Source: an uncultured Cellvibrio sp. (GTDB taxonomy: Bacteria > Pseudomonadota > Gammaproteobacteria > Pseudomonadales > Cellvibrionaceae). Taken from it: a stretch of DNA of 64,000 nucleotides. Both the position numbers and the translations under genes were made by a program. The stretch's first letter is position 1; each line of letters opens with the position of its first letter. Location of the stretch: assembly GCA_946480695.1 (NCBI GenBank), contig CAMLKG010000021.1, positions 7,087 to 71,086 on the forward strand. Direction: 5' to 3'. The notes under the pieces were generated by a model that was not told the DNA's origin, did no database searches, and worked only from the letters and a program-made list of their open reading frames with translations. Shown one piece after another: positions 38,974-48,847 of the stretch.

Positions 38974-40878
38974 TTAATTGCTTAATTCCAACAGCAATTT
39001 ATTCAAGCGCTGTACATAAGCCGCCGGATCTTGCAGTTGCGCGCCCTCAGCGAGATTGGCCTGGTCAAATAAAATATGCGCCAAATCACCAAAGCGGGCT
39101 TCATTGGCTTCTGCTTCCAATTTTTTCACCAGCGGATGCTCGGGGTTCAATTCAAAGATAGGCTTGGAATCAGGAACCTTTTGACCCGCAGCCTCAAGGA
39201 TACGGCGCATTTGTGCGCCCATATCGTATTCGCCAACTACTACGCAGGCAGGCGAATCTGTCAAGCGATGGGTGATACGCACCTCGGCAACCTGATCATC
39301 CAATGCCGTTTTCACCCGTTCCAACAGTGGTTTCAGTTGCTCAGCCACTTTTTCCTGGGCTTGTTTTTCCTCTTCAGTATCCAATTTGCCCAAGTCCAGC
39401 TCACCCTTACCCACATCCTGGAAGTGCTTGCCTTCAAATTCTTGCAGATGGCTCATTAACCACTCATCAACTCGATCCGACAACAGCAGCACTTCAATAC
39501 CTTTTTTACGGAAAACTTCCAAGTGCGGGCTGCTCTTCGCCGTATTAAAGTTCTCCGCAGCGATGTAATAGATCTTTTCCTGGCCTTCTTTCATACGCGC
39601 AACATAATCGTCGAGCGACTGATCCTGATCCGCTTTATCGGTATGGGTAGATGCAAAACGCAGGAGTTTGGCAATTTTTTCGCGGTTCGCAAAATCCTCA
39701 GCTGGCCCCTCTTTCATGACCTGGCCGAATTCCTTCCAGAATTTACTGTAATCTTCCGGCTCGCTTTTTGCCATTTTACTTAACATGTCCAATACACGCT
39801 TGGTCAATGCAGAACGCATTGAATCGATATTCGGATCTTTCTGCAAAATCTCGCGCGAAACGTTCAGGCTCAAATCGTTGGAATCTACAACACCCTTAAT
39901 GAAACGCAGGTAAAGCGGCAAGAACTGCTCCGCATCATCCATAATAAAGGTGCGTTGTACATATAATTTCAAACCACGCGATGCATCGCGATTGTAGAGA
40001 TCGAACGGAGCACGTGCGGGCACATACAACAAACTTGTGTAGTCCAGGTTACCTTCGACACGGTTATGGCTCCAGCTTAATGGATCAGTAAAATCGTGGC
40101 TCACGTGTTTGTAAAATTCTTTATATTCATCGTCGGTAATATCCGAGCGAGAGCGAGTCCAGAGTGCCGTTGCAGTATTGATAACCTCATCTTCCGGTTC
40201 TTTTTTCTCAGCATCCTCACCAACCGGAGTTTGTTTTTGCATCACAACGGGAATGGCGATGTGATCCGAATATTTTTTGATGATTGAGCGCAAACGCCAG
40301 TGGTCAGCGAATTCAATTGCATCATCTTTCAAATGCAACTCAACGGTGGTCCCACGTGAAGTTTTTTCGGTGGTTTCTACGGTAAACTCTGCTTCACCGG
40401 TGCATTCCCAGCGCACTGCTTCGTCAGCAGGCGCACCAGCGCGACGAGTGGTAACAATGACCTTATCCGCAACAATGAACGCTGAATAAAAGCCCACGCC
40501 AAATTGACCGATTAACTGCGCATCTTTTTTCTGGTCACCCGTTAGCTTCTGCATAAATTGTGCAGTACCGGATTTTGCAATAGTACCCAGGTTATCGATC
40601 ACTTCTTCGCGCGACATGCCAATGCCGTTATCGCTGATAGTCAGGGTTTTGGCATCCTTATCAAAACTTACCCGAATTTTTAAATCGGCATCGCCCTCGT
40701 AAAGATCACCATTTGATACCGCTTCAAAACGCAATTTATCGGCGGCATCCGACGCGTTGGAAACCAGTTCACGCAGGAAAATTTCCTTGTTTGAATATAA
40801 CGAATGGATCATTAAATGCAGCAATTGTTTGGCTTCAGTCTGGAAGCCACGAGTCTCTTTGCGGGCATCAACGGTCAT
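38974..40878 (-). CDS. htpG: Chaperone HtpG (Hsp90)
   Basis: 634 residues, an ATP-dependent dimeric chaperone. N-domain motifs: [14 protein letters not shown] (ATP-binding Glu/Asn), [14 protein letters not shown] and [11 protein letters not shown]. The middle domain contains [20 protein letters not shown] sequence (reads [19 protein letters not shown]) with the catalytic Arg. The C-terminal dimerisation domain ends ELSN without a eukaryotic MEEVD. AGGAG precedes the ATG, and a sigma-32-type promoter lies about 75 bases upstream. Confidence 0.97.
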   Translation of the reverse strand: MTVDARKETRGFQTEAKQLLHLMIHSLYSNKEIFLRELVSNASDAADKLRFEAVSNGDLYEGDADLKIRVSFDKDAKTLTISDNGIGMSREEVIDNLGTIAKSGTAQFMQKLTGDQKKDAQLIGQFGVGFYSAFIVADKVIVTTRRAGAPADEAVRWECTGEAEFTVETTEKTSRGTTVELHLKDDAIEFADHWRLRSIIKKYSDHIAIPVVMQKQTPVGEDAEKKEPEDEVINTATALWTRSRSDITDDEYKEFYKHVSHDFTDPLSWSHNRVEGNLDYTSLLYVPARAPFDLYNRDASRGLKLYVQRTFIMDDAEQFLPLYLRFIKGVVDSNDLSLNVSREILQKDPNIDSMRSALTKRVLDMLSKMAKSEPEDYSKFWKEFGQVMKEGPAEDFANREKIAKLLRFASTHTDKADQDQSLDDYVARMKEGQEKIYYIAAENFNTAKSSPHLEVFRKKGIEVLLLSDRVDEWLMSHLQEFEGKHFQDVGKGELDLGKLDTEEEKQAQEKVAEQLKPLLERVKTALDDQVAEVRITHRLTDSPACVVVGEYDMGAQMRRILEAAGQKVPDSKPIFELNPEHPLVKKLEAEANEARFGDLAHILFDQANLAEGAQLQDPAAYVQRLNKLLLELSN

Positions 40879-40951
40879 TTTAAGCTCCTGAGTACATTAT
40901 TTAGGGTTTACAACTGTGAGCCGCAAAACCAGGCCCACGAGAATGAACTCT

Positions 40952-40979
40952 AAATGGGGTAAGTGAAAGGAAATTCAAG
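40952..40979 (-). promoter_or_regulatory. Sigma-32 heat-shock promoter of htpG
   Basis: Read on the minus strand: CTTGAAT, 13 bases, CCCCATTT. This is nearly the full RpoH consensus (CTTGAAA, 11-16 bases, CCCCATnT). It sits about 75 bases before the htpG ATG, leaving a short untranslated leader. Confidence 0.85.
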
Positions 40980-41209
40980 GCTTACCGCATTTACAGGAGC
41001 AGGCCAATTCACACCCGCCCTGTCGAGATGAATAAATTGAGGGGAACTGAAGATATAAGTAGCATCCAGCCTTACATAACCCTTGGTTCTAGTACAGGTC
41101 TTGGCGAGCAACAAAAGATTATAAATTATCCAACCCAGGCTGAACACACCAGTGAATCTGTTAGGAAAAAGTGAGTCAAATCGAAAAGAAAAATCACGAA
41201 GGGGCTTAT

Positions 41210-41398
41210 ATGAATCACCAAGCGCTCTTGCCTGTTTACGCTATGCTGGCACTTACCCTTTGTTTATTCCTCGTGGGCGTAACCCACTGGCGGAAGGGAT
41301 TAATGCCAAAAATAACCGCCATAATTACCGCGCTATTCGCTGGTTTTATCGGCTATGGACTGGACCATCAATGCAATGCGTTGTATGTGTTTTGCTAA
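41210..41398 (+). CDS. Possible small membrane protein
   Basis: 62 residues. ATG 41210 is preceded by AAGGGG, a good ribosome site. Two hydrophobic stretches are visible: LLPVYAMLALTLCLFLVG (about 4-22) and ITAIITALFAGFIGYGL (about 33-50). The loop between them is basic (HWRKGLMPK), and the end is Cys-containing (DHQCNALYVFC). I do not recognise the family. It lies alone between divergent htpG and the tRNA-Val terminator. Translation is plausible but unproven. Confidence 0.5.
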   Translation: MNHQALLPVYAMLALTLCLFLVGVTHWRKGLMPKITAIITALFAGFIGYGLDHQCNALYVFC

Positions 41399-41483
41399 TT
41401 CCGGCACCTTTCCGTCAAGTTTTCAGCGGTCATGTCAGGAATGCGGCCGAAGGAGGAAAATACCCTGCTAACAAAAAACTTAA

Positions 41484-41518
41484 AAAAAAGCCGCTCCCGG
41501 TGATAGAGCGGCTTTTTT
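41484..41518. terminator. Bidirectional terminator after tRNA-Val / small membrane ORF
   Basis: Arms AAAAAGCCGCTC and GAGCGGCTTTTT with a 10-base loop and U-tracts on both strands. It is placed directly after the tRNA on the minus strand. Confidence 0.88.
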
Positions 41519-41522
41519 AATG

Positions 41523-41599
41523 TGGTAGGACTAAGCAGACTCGAACTGCTGACCCCCACCATGTCAAGGTGGTGCTCTAACCAACTGAGCTATAGTCCT
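41523..41599 (-). tRNA. tRNA-Val (anticodon GAC)
   Basis: 77 bases including an encoded CCA. Acceptor arms AGGACTA and TAGTCCT pair over 7 bases. The anticodon loop is TTGACAT with anticodon GAC between stems CCACC and GGTGG. The T-loop is GTTCGAGTC. It reads GUC/GUU valine codons. Confidence 0.96.
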
Positions 41600-41624
41600 A
41601 AAATACTTACCCGCGCGGGTGACA

Positions 41625-41661
41625 GGGCGCGCACTTTACCAAGGCATACCCGCGAGGACAA
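41625..41661 (-). promoter_or_regulatory. Stringent-type promoter of tRNA-Val
   Basis: On the minus strand: -35 TTGTCC (41661-41656), a 17-base spacer, -10 TAAAGT (41638-41633), then GCGCGCCC. A G+C-rich discriminator of this sort is typical of stable-RNA promoters repressed by ppGpp/DksA. A palindrome ACCCGCGCGGGT (41609-41620) lies in the short leader before the tRNA. Confidence 0.7.
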
Positions 41662-41701
41662 GACCCAAAAATTATTTTTTGCGCCTTATCCCGCAACTTC
41701 C

Positions 41702-42913
41702 TCACGGATTTCCCAAACCCCGGACGAGATCGGCTTTTAAATCGTTGATATCTTCCAACCCCACCGCAATACGAATCAAATTCTCCGTAATACCGGCATC
41801 GGCTTTTTGTTCCGGCGACAATCGACCATGGGTGGTTGTGGCCGGGTGGACAATCGTGGTTTTGGTATCGCCCAAATTTGCGGTTAACGACATGATGCGC
41901 GTTGCATCTATAACCTTCCATGCTTCCTCACGACCACCTTTTACACGGAATGATAATACCCCTCCAAAAGCCGATTGCTGTGTAACAGCCAGTTCATGTC
42001 CTTTATGGGAGGGCAAACCGGCATAGAAAACTTTTTCTACCGCAGGATGCATGCTCAACCATTGCGCCAATGCCAGCGCATTGCGCGAATGGGCTTCCAT
42101 ACGCAAGCGCAGGGTTTCCAGCCCTTTTAAAAATACCCAGGCATTAAAGGGACTCAAACTCGGACCAGCACTACGAATAAAACCGAGCACTTCATCCACT
42201 AATACTTTTGCACCGGCAACGACACCACCCAGGCAACGCCCCTGGCCGTCAATATATTTGGTGGCGGAGTGGATAATTAAATCAGCACCGAATTTTAACG
42301 GTTGCTGCAATGCGGGCGTGCAGAAGCAATTATCAACAGCCAATAATGCACCGCGTGCATGCGTAAGATCAGCGAGGCGCTGGATATCAATTACGTCGCA
42401 CAGCGGATTTGATGGAGTCTCAACAAACACCAATTTGGTATTGGTGGTAAAGCCCGCTGCCCACTCTTCGTAATTCACCGGATTTACGAATGTAGTCGTA
42501 ACACCAAATTTTTGCAGATATTTGGTAAACAATACGGTGGTTGTGCCAAATACACTGCGCGAACAAAGCACATGGTCACCTGACTTTAATAATGCGATAC
42601 AGGTACTCAAAATAGCGGCCATACCCGACGAAGTTGCCACTGCGGATTCCGCACCTTCAAGCGCGGCGATGCGCTCCTCAAACATACGCACGGTGGGATT
42701 GGTGTAGCGCGAATATACATTGCCAAGCTGTGCACCGGAAAAACGATCCGCCGCTTCCTGCGCACTCCCAAACACATAGCTGGAAGTCAGGAATAATGCT
42801 TCGCTATGTTCGCCTTCATGTGACCGAGTTTGACCTGCACGAACCGCAAGCGTATCCAGAGCCACGCCGAATAGCGGGTCTTCAGAAAAAACGTCATCTG
42901 ATAAGTTATCCAT
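41702..42913 (-). CDS. metZ: O-succinylhomoserine sulfhydrylase
   Basis: 403 residues, a PLP enzyme that makes homocysteine directly from O-succinylhomoserine and sulfide. The fold-type I Cys/Met-metabolism motifs are clear: SRYTNPTVRMFEERIAALE, TSSGMAAI, FVETPSNPLCDV, and the PLP lysine in HSATKYIDGQGR. It is the last gene of the operon that begins with trpF; purF-metZ adjacency is the pseudomonad arrangement, which supports MetZ over cystathionine gamma-synthase. ATG 42913 is preferred to the in-frame TTG at 42922. Confidence 0.93.
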   Translation of the reverse strand: MDNLSDDVFSEDPLFGVALDTLAVRAGQTRSHEGEHSEALFLTSSYVFGSAQEAADRFSGAQLGNVYSRYTNPTVRMFEERIAALEGAESAVATSSGMAAILSTCIALLKSGDHVLCSRSVFGTTTVLFTKYLQKFGVTTTFVNPVNYEEWAAGFTTNTKLVFVETPSNPLCDVIDIQRLADLTHARGALLAVDNCFCTPALQQPLKFGADLIIHSATKYIDGQGRCLGGVVAGAKVLVDEVLGFIRSAGPSLSPFNAWVFLKGLETLRLRMEAHSRNALALAQWLSMHPAVEKVFYAGLPSHKGHELAVTQQSAFGGVLSFRVKGGREEAWKVIDATRIMSLTANLGDTKTTIVHPATTTHGRLSPEQKADAGITENLIRIAVGLEDINDLKADLVRGLGNP

Positions 42914-42936
42914 AATTTTCAACCCAATCTAATTAG

Positions 42937-44466
42937 TTAACCGCGCGCGGCACCGTTATGTAAACCTATAGGTAATTCCATTTGTTTAACACTTTTTTTG
43001 CCGGATTTGGCAATGTCATTACGTGCAGCGGCAACTTTATCCAGGTATTCCTGTGTCACATCACCAGCGCAGTATTCGCCGTTAAATACCGCACAATCAA
43101 ATTCAGTAACCTTATTGTTACCTTCCGCAGAAGCGGCAATCAAATCGTCCAAATCCTGGTATACCAACCAGTCTGCACCAATTTCCTTACAGACTTCTTC
43201 ATCGCTGCGACCATGCGCAATCAATTCAGCGGTGGTAGGCATATCGATACCGTAGACGTTGGGGAATTTCACCGCCGGCGCCGCAGAGGCGAAATATACT
43301 TTCTTCGCACCGACATCGCGTACCATCTGGATAATTTGCTGGCAGGTGGTACCGCGAACGATTGAATCATCCACCAGCAATACATTTTTATCCCGGAACT
43401 CCAATTCAATCGGATTCAATTTCTGACGCACCGATTTTTTACGCTGTTGCTGGCCGGGCATGATAAAGGTACGGCCGATGTAGCGATTTTTTACCAGGCC
43501 TTCACGAAATTTCACCCCCAGCTTTTGCGCTAATGCCTGGCCGGCCACGCGACTGGTATCGGGGATGGGAATTACCACATCGATATCGTGGTCCGGGCGC
43601 TCGCGGAGGATTTTTTCTGCCAGCTTTTCGCCCTGGCGTAAACGCGCCTTATACACCGAAATACCGTCCATGATGGAATCAGGGCGCGCGAAATAAACGT
43701 GCTCGAAAATACAGGGACGCAAACGCGGATTTTGCGCACATTGGCGACGATGCAATTCACCTTCCTCAGTAATGTAAATTGCTTCACCGGGCGCAATGTC
43801 ATCAATTAATTCAAAGCCAAGCACATCCAGGGCTACACTTTCGGATGCAACCATGTACTCAACACCGCCCTCTTCCGCATTGCGGCGGCCATATACCAGC
43901 GGGCGAATACCATTGGGATCGCGGAACGCGACCAAACCATAATTGGCGATCAGCGCAACCACCGAATAACCGCCCGTTACCCGCTTGTGCACCCCCGCCA
44001 CTGCCGCAAACATATCTTCCGCCGTTGGGCTTAATTTACCTTGCAGTTGTAATTCATGGGCAAATACGTTTAAGAGGACTTCGGAATCCGAATCGGTATT
44101 CACATGGCGCAAATCCATCTTGAAAATATCTTCGCTCAGTTTGTCAGCATTAGTCAGGTTGCCGTTGTGCGCCATTGCAATGCCGTACGGCGAATTCACA
44201 TAAAAGGGTTGTGCCAACGCCGGCCCGGAACTGCCCGCTGTCGGATAACGCACATGGCCAATCCCCATATTGCCGAGCAGGCGCTGCATATGGCGGGTCC
44301 TAAATACGTCCTGCACCAGGCCATTACCTTTTTGTTGGCTCATACGCCCGTTTTCACAGGTGACCATACCGGCGGCATCCTGACCACGATGTTGCAAAAT
44401 GGTTAACGCATCGTAAATCTGCACATTCACATCGCGCTTACTCACAATACCTACAATGCCGCACAT
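42937..44466 (-). CDS. purF: Amidophosphoribosyltransferase
   Basis: 509 residues. It catalyses the first committed step of purine synthesis (PRPP plus glutamine). The mature N-terminus starts at Cys2 (MCGIVGIV), the glutaminase nucleophile, with RGQDAAG following. The phosphoribosyltransferase half carries [13 protein letters not shown], the PRPP loop. Length fits the E. coli enzyme (505), without the Fe-S propeptide seen in Bacillus-type enzymes. It follows cvpA as in E. coli. Confidence 0.97.
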   Translation of the reverse strand: MCGIVGIVSKRDVNVQIYDALTILQHRGQDAAGMVTCENGRMSQQKGNGLVQDVFRTRHMQRLLGNMGIGHVRYPTAGSSGPALAQPFYVNSPYGIAMAHNGNLTNADKLSEDIFKMDLRHVNTDSDSEVLLNVFAHELQLQGKLSPTAEDMFAAVAGVHKRVTGGYSVVALIANYGLVAFRDPNGIRPLVYGRRNAEEGGVEYMVASESVALDVLGFELIDDIAPGEAIYITEEGELHRRQCAQNPRLRPCIFEHVYFARPDSIMDGISVYKARLRQGEKLAEKILRERPDHDIDVVIPIPDTSRVAGQALAQKLGVKFREGLVKNRYIGRTFIMPGQQQRKKSVRQKLNPIELEFRDKNVLLVDDSIVRGTTCQQIIQMVRDVGAKKVYFASAAPAVKFPNVYGIDMPTTAELIAHGRSDEEVCKEIGADWLVYQDLDDLIAASAEGNNKVTEFDCAVFNGEYCAGDVTQEYLDKVAAARNDIAKSGKKSVKQMELPIGLHNGAARG

Positions 44467-44513
44467 AAACTTGCCTCAATGACTTTGAACAAATTGGTAA
44501 TAAAACCGTTAAT

Positions 44514-45035
44514 TCATACTGACTGGACTGGATCTACACGGCTAAACAATGCTTGCACCCATTGGCTGACATCGCCATAAGCTTCCACTACCCACCCCTC
44601 GCACGATTGAAAATGCGGGATTAGTTGGGCCTGCTTCCACCAGTCGTCTTCGTTAACGGGTATAAATCCAGGTAATAAAATCAGAATTGCCATCACGATA
44701 ATAAAGGCGCGCGCAGCGCCAAATACCATGCCCAGCAAACGATCTGTGCCCGACAGGCCAGTCGCGCGTATCAATGCGCCGATCAGGTAACTGACCATGG
44801 CACCGATTAATAAGGTAGAAATAAATAATACGGCGTAGGCCGTCATCAAGCGAACAGAGGGAGTTTCAATATGGCCAACCAGCAAGGTTTCAAGCTGGCC
44901 ACCGAATAACCTGGCCACCAACACGGCGGAAATCCAGATCACCAGCGAAAGCGCTTCGCGCGCAAAACCGCGAATCAAACCGATAAAACAGGACAGGGAA
45001 AAGATCCCGATAATGGCCCAATCAGCCCAATTCAT
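44514..45035 (-). CDS. cvpA: CvpA family membrane protein
   Basis: 173 residues, with four hydrophobic segments starting at WADWAIIGIFSLSCFIGLIRG, and the conserved RGFAREALSL and GADRLLG-like GTDRLLGMVFGAARAF blocks. In E. coli CvpA is needed for colicin V production and affects envelope stress; its molecular role is unclear. It sits in the usual place before purF. Confidence 0.93.
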   Translation of the reverse strand: MNWADWAIIGIFSLSCFIGLIRGFAREALSLVIWISAVLVARLFGGQLETLLVGHIETPSVRLMTAYAVLFISTLLIGAMVSYLIGALIRATGLSGTDRLLGMVFGAARAFIIVMAILILLPGFIPVNEDDWWKQAQLIPHFQSCEGWVVEAYGDVSQWVQALFSRVDPVQSV

Positions 45036-45110
45036 TCGCCCTACCGCTCCGGAAGAAAAGTGAGAGGTTTACAGAGGCGCGCATTCTACCAGAGGCGATG
45101 CGTTATGGCT

Positions 45111-45743
45111 TCATGGTTTGAAGGGTAAAACCAGAGAATTCACTTTAAGGCGCTTGTCCAACTGCGCTTTCACCGCTTGCAACTGGGCTTTATCCTGCCT
45201 CGGGCCGATAAACACGCGATAAATATTCCCATTCGCAGAAGGTACAGCCCGCACATATGCTTTGTGCCCTTCCGCTTGCAACTGATCGCGCAATTTGTTG
45301 GCGCCCTCCTGTGAACTAAGGCTGGCCACCTGAATTACCCAGGCATCAGGCAACCCCCGATCATTTAACGGCATATTGGGAACCTGGTCAGGTTTCACCG
45401 TTACGGCACTTGCCGAAGAAGACGCCTGGGCTTGAGTGCTCGCCTGGGTATTGGGTATTGGCCGGGAATCGATAGCTTCCGCAGGCGGAACGGACAGCTC
45501 AGCAACCGGAGCGCTATCATTTTCGGGGACGAACATCGTTTCCGGGGCCGGGGCGGATTCGATGCCTTCGGGTTGGGCAGGCTCGTTAAAGTCTATCGCG
45601 GTAATGCTTGGACGCCCTGGAATTTGCGAATCGGTATTTACCTGGTATTGCTGGCGGTCTTTAAAAAAACTGGGCAGGAACAATACGGCGATTGCAGCCA
45701 GGACCGCAGCCCCAATTAATCGATGTTTTACAGATTCTTTCAC
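45111..45743 (-). CDS. dedD: SPOR-domain cell-division protein DedD
   Basis: 210 residues. One membrane anchor (about 9-26, LIGAAVLAAIAVLFLPSFF) is followed by a long Pro/Ala/Ser-rich periplasmic linker (about 45-120) and a C-terminal SPOR domain (about 130-207, AWVIQVASLSSQEGANKLRDQL ... RVFIGPRQDKAQLQ) that binds denuded septal peptidoglycan. The start is a GTG at 45743. Placement between folC and cvpA matches E. coli and Pseudomonas. Confidence 0.92.
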   Translation of the reverse strand: MKESVKHRLIGAAVLAAIAVLFLPSFFKDRQQYQVNTDSQIPGRPSITAIDFNEPAQPEGIESAPAPETMFVPENDSAPVAELSVPPAEAIDSRPIPNTQASTQAQASSSASAVTVKPDQVPNMPLNDRGLPDAWVIQVASLSSQEGANKLRDQLQAEGHKAYVRAVPSANGNIYRVFIGPRQDKAQLQAVKAQLDKRLKVNSLVLPFKP

Positions 45744-45786
45744 CTAAACCTCTGCACCGTTTATCTGACCGGACCATAACGCGGTA

Positions 45787-47073
45787 TTAAATTTTTGGGA
45801 TATTCAGTGCCTGCAAGCCGGCAGCCACCGTATAAAAAGATCCGAATATCAAAATGCGATCACCAGGATTGGAATCGGCCAATGCCGCTTCCAGGCAATC
45901 AGCAACACTGCCGGAAAATCCGGCAACCAAATTCAGGTCCGCCAAATTCTGACGCAACTGCCCGATAGTAGCTGCACGTGGGATATGTGATAAATCGGCC
46001 AGATACCAATGGTGAACCCGTCCTTTCAAATTGGCCAGGCTTTGCGCGCGATCCTTATCTGACATCATCGCCACAATCGCATGGACTTTAGACGAGGGCG
46101 ATGCGTTTTGCACCAGGCGCTCCACCAAAAATGCGGTCGCTGCCGGGTTATGCGCAACATCCAGGATAACCCGTCGATCATTCCATTGAATTGTCTGGAA
46201 GCGTCCGGGCACACGTAACGCAGCTACACATTCGAAGGCATTTAATGTTTGCAAATCAAACCCTGACAAATAGGCGACTTGCAGTGCCGCCGCCACACTG
46301 GGCAAGGGCAATTGTGGCATGGGTTGAGCTGGAAATTTGCTAGTACCTGACCACCAACTCCAATATTCCGTCTCGGAAGCAGTAAACCCAAAATCGCGGG
46401 TGATTAAATATAATGGTGCCGCCAGTAGCGCTGCCTGCTCTAAAACGGTGATCGGTGGCGCAAAATCTGCACATACCACCGGCTTGCCAGCGCGCATAAT
46501 ACCCGCTTTTTCATAACCGATAGACTCGCGGTTATCACCCAGCCAATCAGTATGATCCAGCGCGATACTGGTGATCACTGCAATATCTGCATCAATAATA
46601 TTGACCGCATCCAAACGCCCGCCCAAACCGACTTCAAGCACCATCGCTGTGACCTTGCGACGGCGAAAAATTTCCAGGGCAGCCAAGGTCCCGTATTCAA
46701 AATAGGTAAGGCTAACAGAATGGGGTTGCGCAGGTGAGGTCTGCTGGCACGCGCTATAAATCGCGCTAAATGCCGCACAAATTTCTTCATCGGCAATGGG
46801 CTTGCCATCAACGGCAATCCGCTCGTTGTAATGGATTAAATGGGGCGAGGTGTAAACACCCGTCGAATAACCGGCCGAAAGAAGTAAGGCAGCTGTTGCA
46901 GCAACACAAGAACCCTTGCCATTGGTTCCTGCGATAGTAATCACTTTTGCCGGGGGCTGTAACAACCCCATCCGCGCGGCGACGCAGGCAACCCGATCAA
47001 GACCCAGATCAATTTCCTGCGGATGGTTTCGCTCCAACCACTCCAGCCACGCCGATAGCGAATCAAGCTGCAT
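45787..47073 (-). CDS. folC: Dihydrofolate/folylpolyglutamate synthase
   Basis: 428 residues. It adds glutamate to dihydropteroate and to folates. The ATP P-loop VITIAGTNGKGSCVA is near 43-57, followed by GVYTSPHL, the Glu/Gly-rich LEVGLGGRLDAVN (near 141-153), TSIALDHTDWLG and ILDVAHNPAA in the C-terminal Mur-ligase-like domain. It starts 10 bases after accD. Confidence 0.95.
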   Translation of the reverse strand: MQLDSLSAWLEWLERNHPQEIDLGLDRVACVAARMGLLQPPAKVITIAGTNGKGSCVAATAALLLSAGYSTGVYTSPHLIHYNERIAVDGKPIADEEICAAFSAIYSACQQTSPAQPHSVSLTYFEYGTLAALEIFRRRKVTAMVLEVGLGGRLDAVNIIDADIAVITSIALDHTDWLGDNRESIGYEKAGIMRAGKPVVCADFAPPITVLEQAALLAAPLYLITRDFGFTASETEYWSWWSGTSKFPAQPMPQLPLPSVAAALQVAYLSGFDLQTLNAFECVAALRVPGRFQTIQWNDRRVILDVAHNPAATAFLVERLVQNASPSSKVHAIVAMMSDKDRAQSLANLKGRVHHWYLADLSHIPRAATIGQLRQNLADLNLVAGFSGSVADCLEAALADSNPGDRILIFGSFYTVAAGLQALNIPKI

Positions 47074-47083
47074 AAATTAACAA

Positions 47084-47944
47084 TTACACTGCCACTTTGC
47101 GGGTAAATTTCGCCAACAAGGAGGCAATTTTATCGCGCATGTCGCGACGATGGATGATCATATCGATAGCCCCATGCTCCAGCAAAAACTCAGCACGCTG
47201 GAACCCCTTGGGTAATTTCTGGCGAATAGTTTGTTCAATGATACTGGGACCTGCAAAACCCGCACGCGCGCCCGGTTCTGCAACGTTTAAATCCCCCAGC
47301 AACGCAAGGCTGGCGGAAACCCCGCCATAAACCGGATCAGTCATAACCGAAATATAAGGTGTGCCCTGCATTTTCAAGCGCTCGATTACCGCGCTGGTCT
47401 TTGCCATTTGCATCAGCGATATTAGCGCTTCCTGCATACGCGCACCGCCAGTTGCCGAGAAACAAACGAATGGGATATCTTCTTTCAACGCAACAGTTGC
47501 CGCGCGGGTAAAACGCTCACCAACCACATAGCCCATGGAGCCGCCGTGGAATGCAAACTCAAACGCAACAGCGACTACGGGCATACCTTTTAATTCACCC
47601 CGCATAGCAACCAGCGCATCCTTTTCACCGGTTTCTTTTTGCGCCGTGGTCAAGCGGTCTTTGTATTTTTTAACATCTTTAAACTTCAAACGATCAACCG
47701 GTTCCACCTCAGTTGCCAATTCCTGGCGATTTTGCGGATCCAGGAACATACTCAAGCGCGCACGCGCACCAACACGCATGTGGTGATCGCACTTTGGACA
47801 AACATCCAGGGTTTTTTCCAATTCAGGTTTATACAATACCGCATCGCACTTGACACATTTTTCCCACAAACCTTCCGGAACTTTATTACTACGCTTGGTT
47901 TCAGTGCGGGAAATACTCGGAATAATTTTATCTAACCAACTCAT
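47084..47944 (-). CDS. accD: Acetyl-CoA carboxylase carboxyltransferase subunit beta
   Basis: 286 residues, the beta subunit of the carboxyltransferase that forms malonyl-CoA with AccA. The N-terminal zinc ribbon CVKCDAVLY ... CPKCDHHMR has all four cysteines (about 30-56). The crotonase-fold core carries [35 protein letters not shown] and [14 protein letters not shown]. Its neighbours, trpA upstream and folC downstream, are a common gammaproteobacterial order. Confidence 0.96.
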   Translation of the reverse strand: MSWLDKIIPSISRTETKRSNKVPEGLWEKCVKCDAVLYKPELEKTLDVCPKCDHHMRVGARARLSMFLDPQNRQELATEVEPVDRLKFKDVKKYKDRLTTAQKETGEKDALVAMRGELKGMPVVAVAFEFAFHGGSMGYVVGERFTRAATVALKEDIPFVCFSATGGARMQEALISLMQMAKTSAVIERLKMQGTPYISVMTDPVYGGVSASLALLGDLNVAEPGARAGFAGPSIIEQTIRQKLPKGFQRAEFLLEHGAIDMIIHRRDMRDKIASLLAKFTRKVAV

Positions 47945-47979
47945 GGTTGCATCTCTGTATTTATTTCAAGTTAATTTGG

Positions 47980-48789
47980 TTAAAGGGTATTAATGGCTGT
48001 GCGAATACCGCTGATAATATCGCCCACGGATGCGGCAATTTCCTCTGCTTTTTTATCAGCCTGGGCACCCATCCTATCGACCAGTACACTACCTATCACC
48101 ACGCCATCAGCAAGGCCCGCAATAGCTTTCGCCGTTTCAGGATCTTTAATACCGAAACCTACGCACACCGGTAAATCAGTCAACTGGCCAAATTCATCCA
48201 ACTTGGCTCTGACAGCGGCAACATCCAAATGGCCCGCACCGGTAACGCCCTTAAGCGATACGTAATAGAGGAAGCCCGAAGCATGGGCGGCGATTTTTTT
48301 AGCGCGATCAACGGTGGTTGTGGGTGCAAGCAAAAAGATATTATCCAACCCGTTCGCGTCAAGCTCTGCTTTAAGTACAGCAACTTCTTCAGGGGGCAAA
48401 TCCACTGTTAACAAACCGTCTACCCCGGCTTCTGCTGCAGCCCTGGCAAATTCCGCGTAACCAAAACGCTCAACCGGATTGGCATAACCCATTAATACAA
48501 CCGGTGTGGTGTTATCGGTTGCGCGAAATTGTTTAACAATTTCCAATGTACCTTTCAAGCTGGTGCCATGCTCAAGCGCGCGTTCATGACCCTTTTGGAT
48601 AACAGGGCCTTCCGCCATCGGGTCCGAAAAAGGTACCCCCAACTCAATAACATCGACACCCTGCTCTACCATCGCATGCAGGGTTGGCAAGGTTGCCTGG
48701 GGAAACGGATCACCATTCACCACATAGGCGACAAGAATTTTTTTGCCTGAGGCCTTGGCCTGGTTCAGGCGTTGGGAAATACGACTCAT
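47980..48789 (-). CDS. trpA: Tryptophan synthase alpha subunit (catalytic Asp60 is Glu)
   Basis: 269 residues, a TIM barrel that cleaves indole-3-glycerol phosphate and channels indole to TrpB. Glu49 (VIELGVPFSDP) is present at the standard number. Residue 60, the second catalytic acid (Asp60 in E. coli), is Glu here: the motif reads SDPMAEGPVIQ instead of SDPxADGP. Other motifs (VVLMGYANPVERFG, YVSLKGVTGAG phosphate loop, PVCVGFGIKDPE) are normal. A good GGAA ribosome site precedes the ATG. It follows trpB by 58 bases in trpF-trpB-trpA. Confidence 0.95.
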   Translation of the reverse strand: MSRISQRLNQAKASGKKILVAYVVNGDPFPQATLPTLHAMVEQGVDVIELGVPFSDPMAEGPVIQKGHERALEHGTSLKGTLEIVKQFRATDNTTPVVLMGYANPVERFGYAEFARAAAEAGVDGLLTVDLPPEEVAVLKAELDANGLDNIFLLAPTTTVDRAKKIAAHASGFLYYVSLKGVTGAGHLDVAAVRAKLDEFGQLTDLPVCVGFGIKDPETAKAIAGLADGVVIGSVLVDRMGAQADKKAEEIAASVGDIISGIRTAINTL

Positions 48790-48847
48790 CGATCATTCCT
48801 GAAATATCTGTCAGCGATGTGACATTAAAAAAAGAAAATTCAATTTA

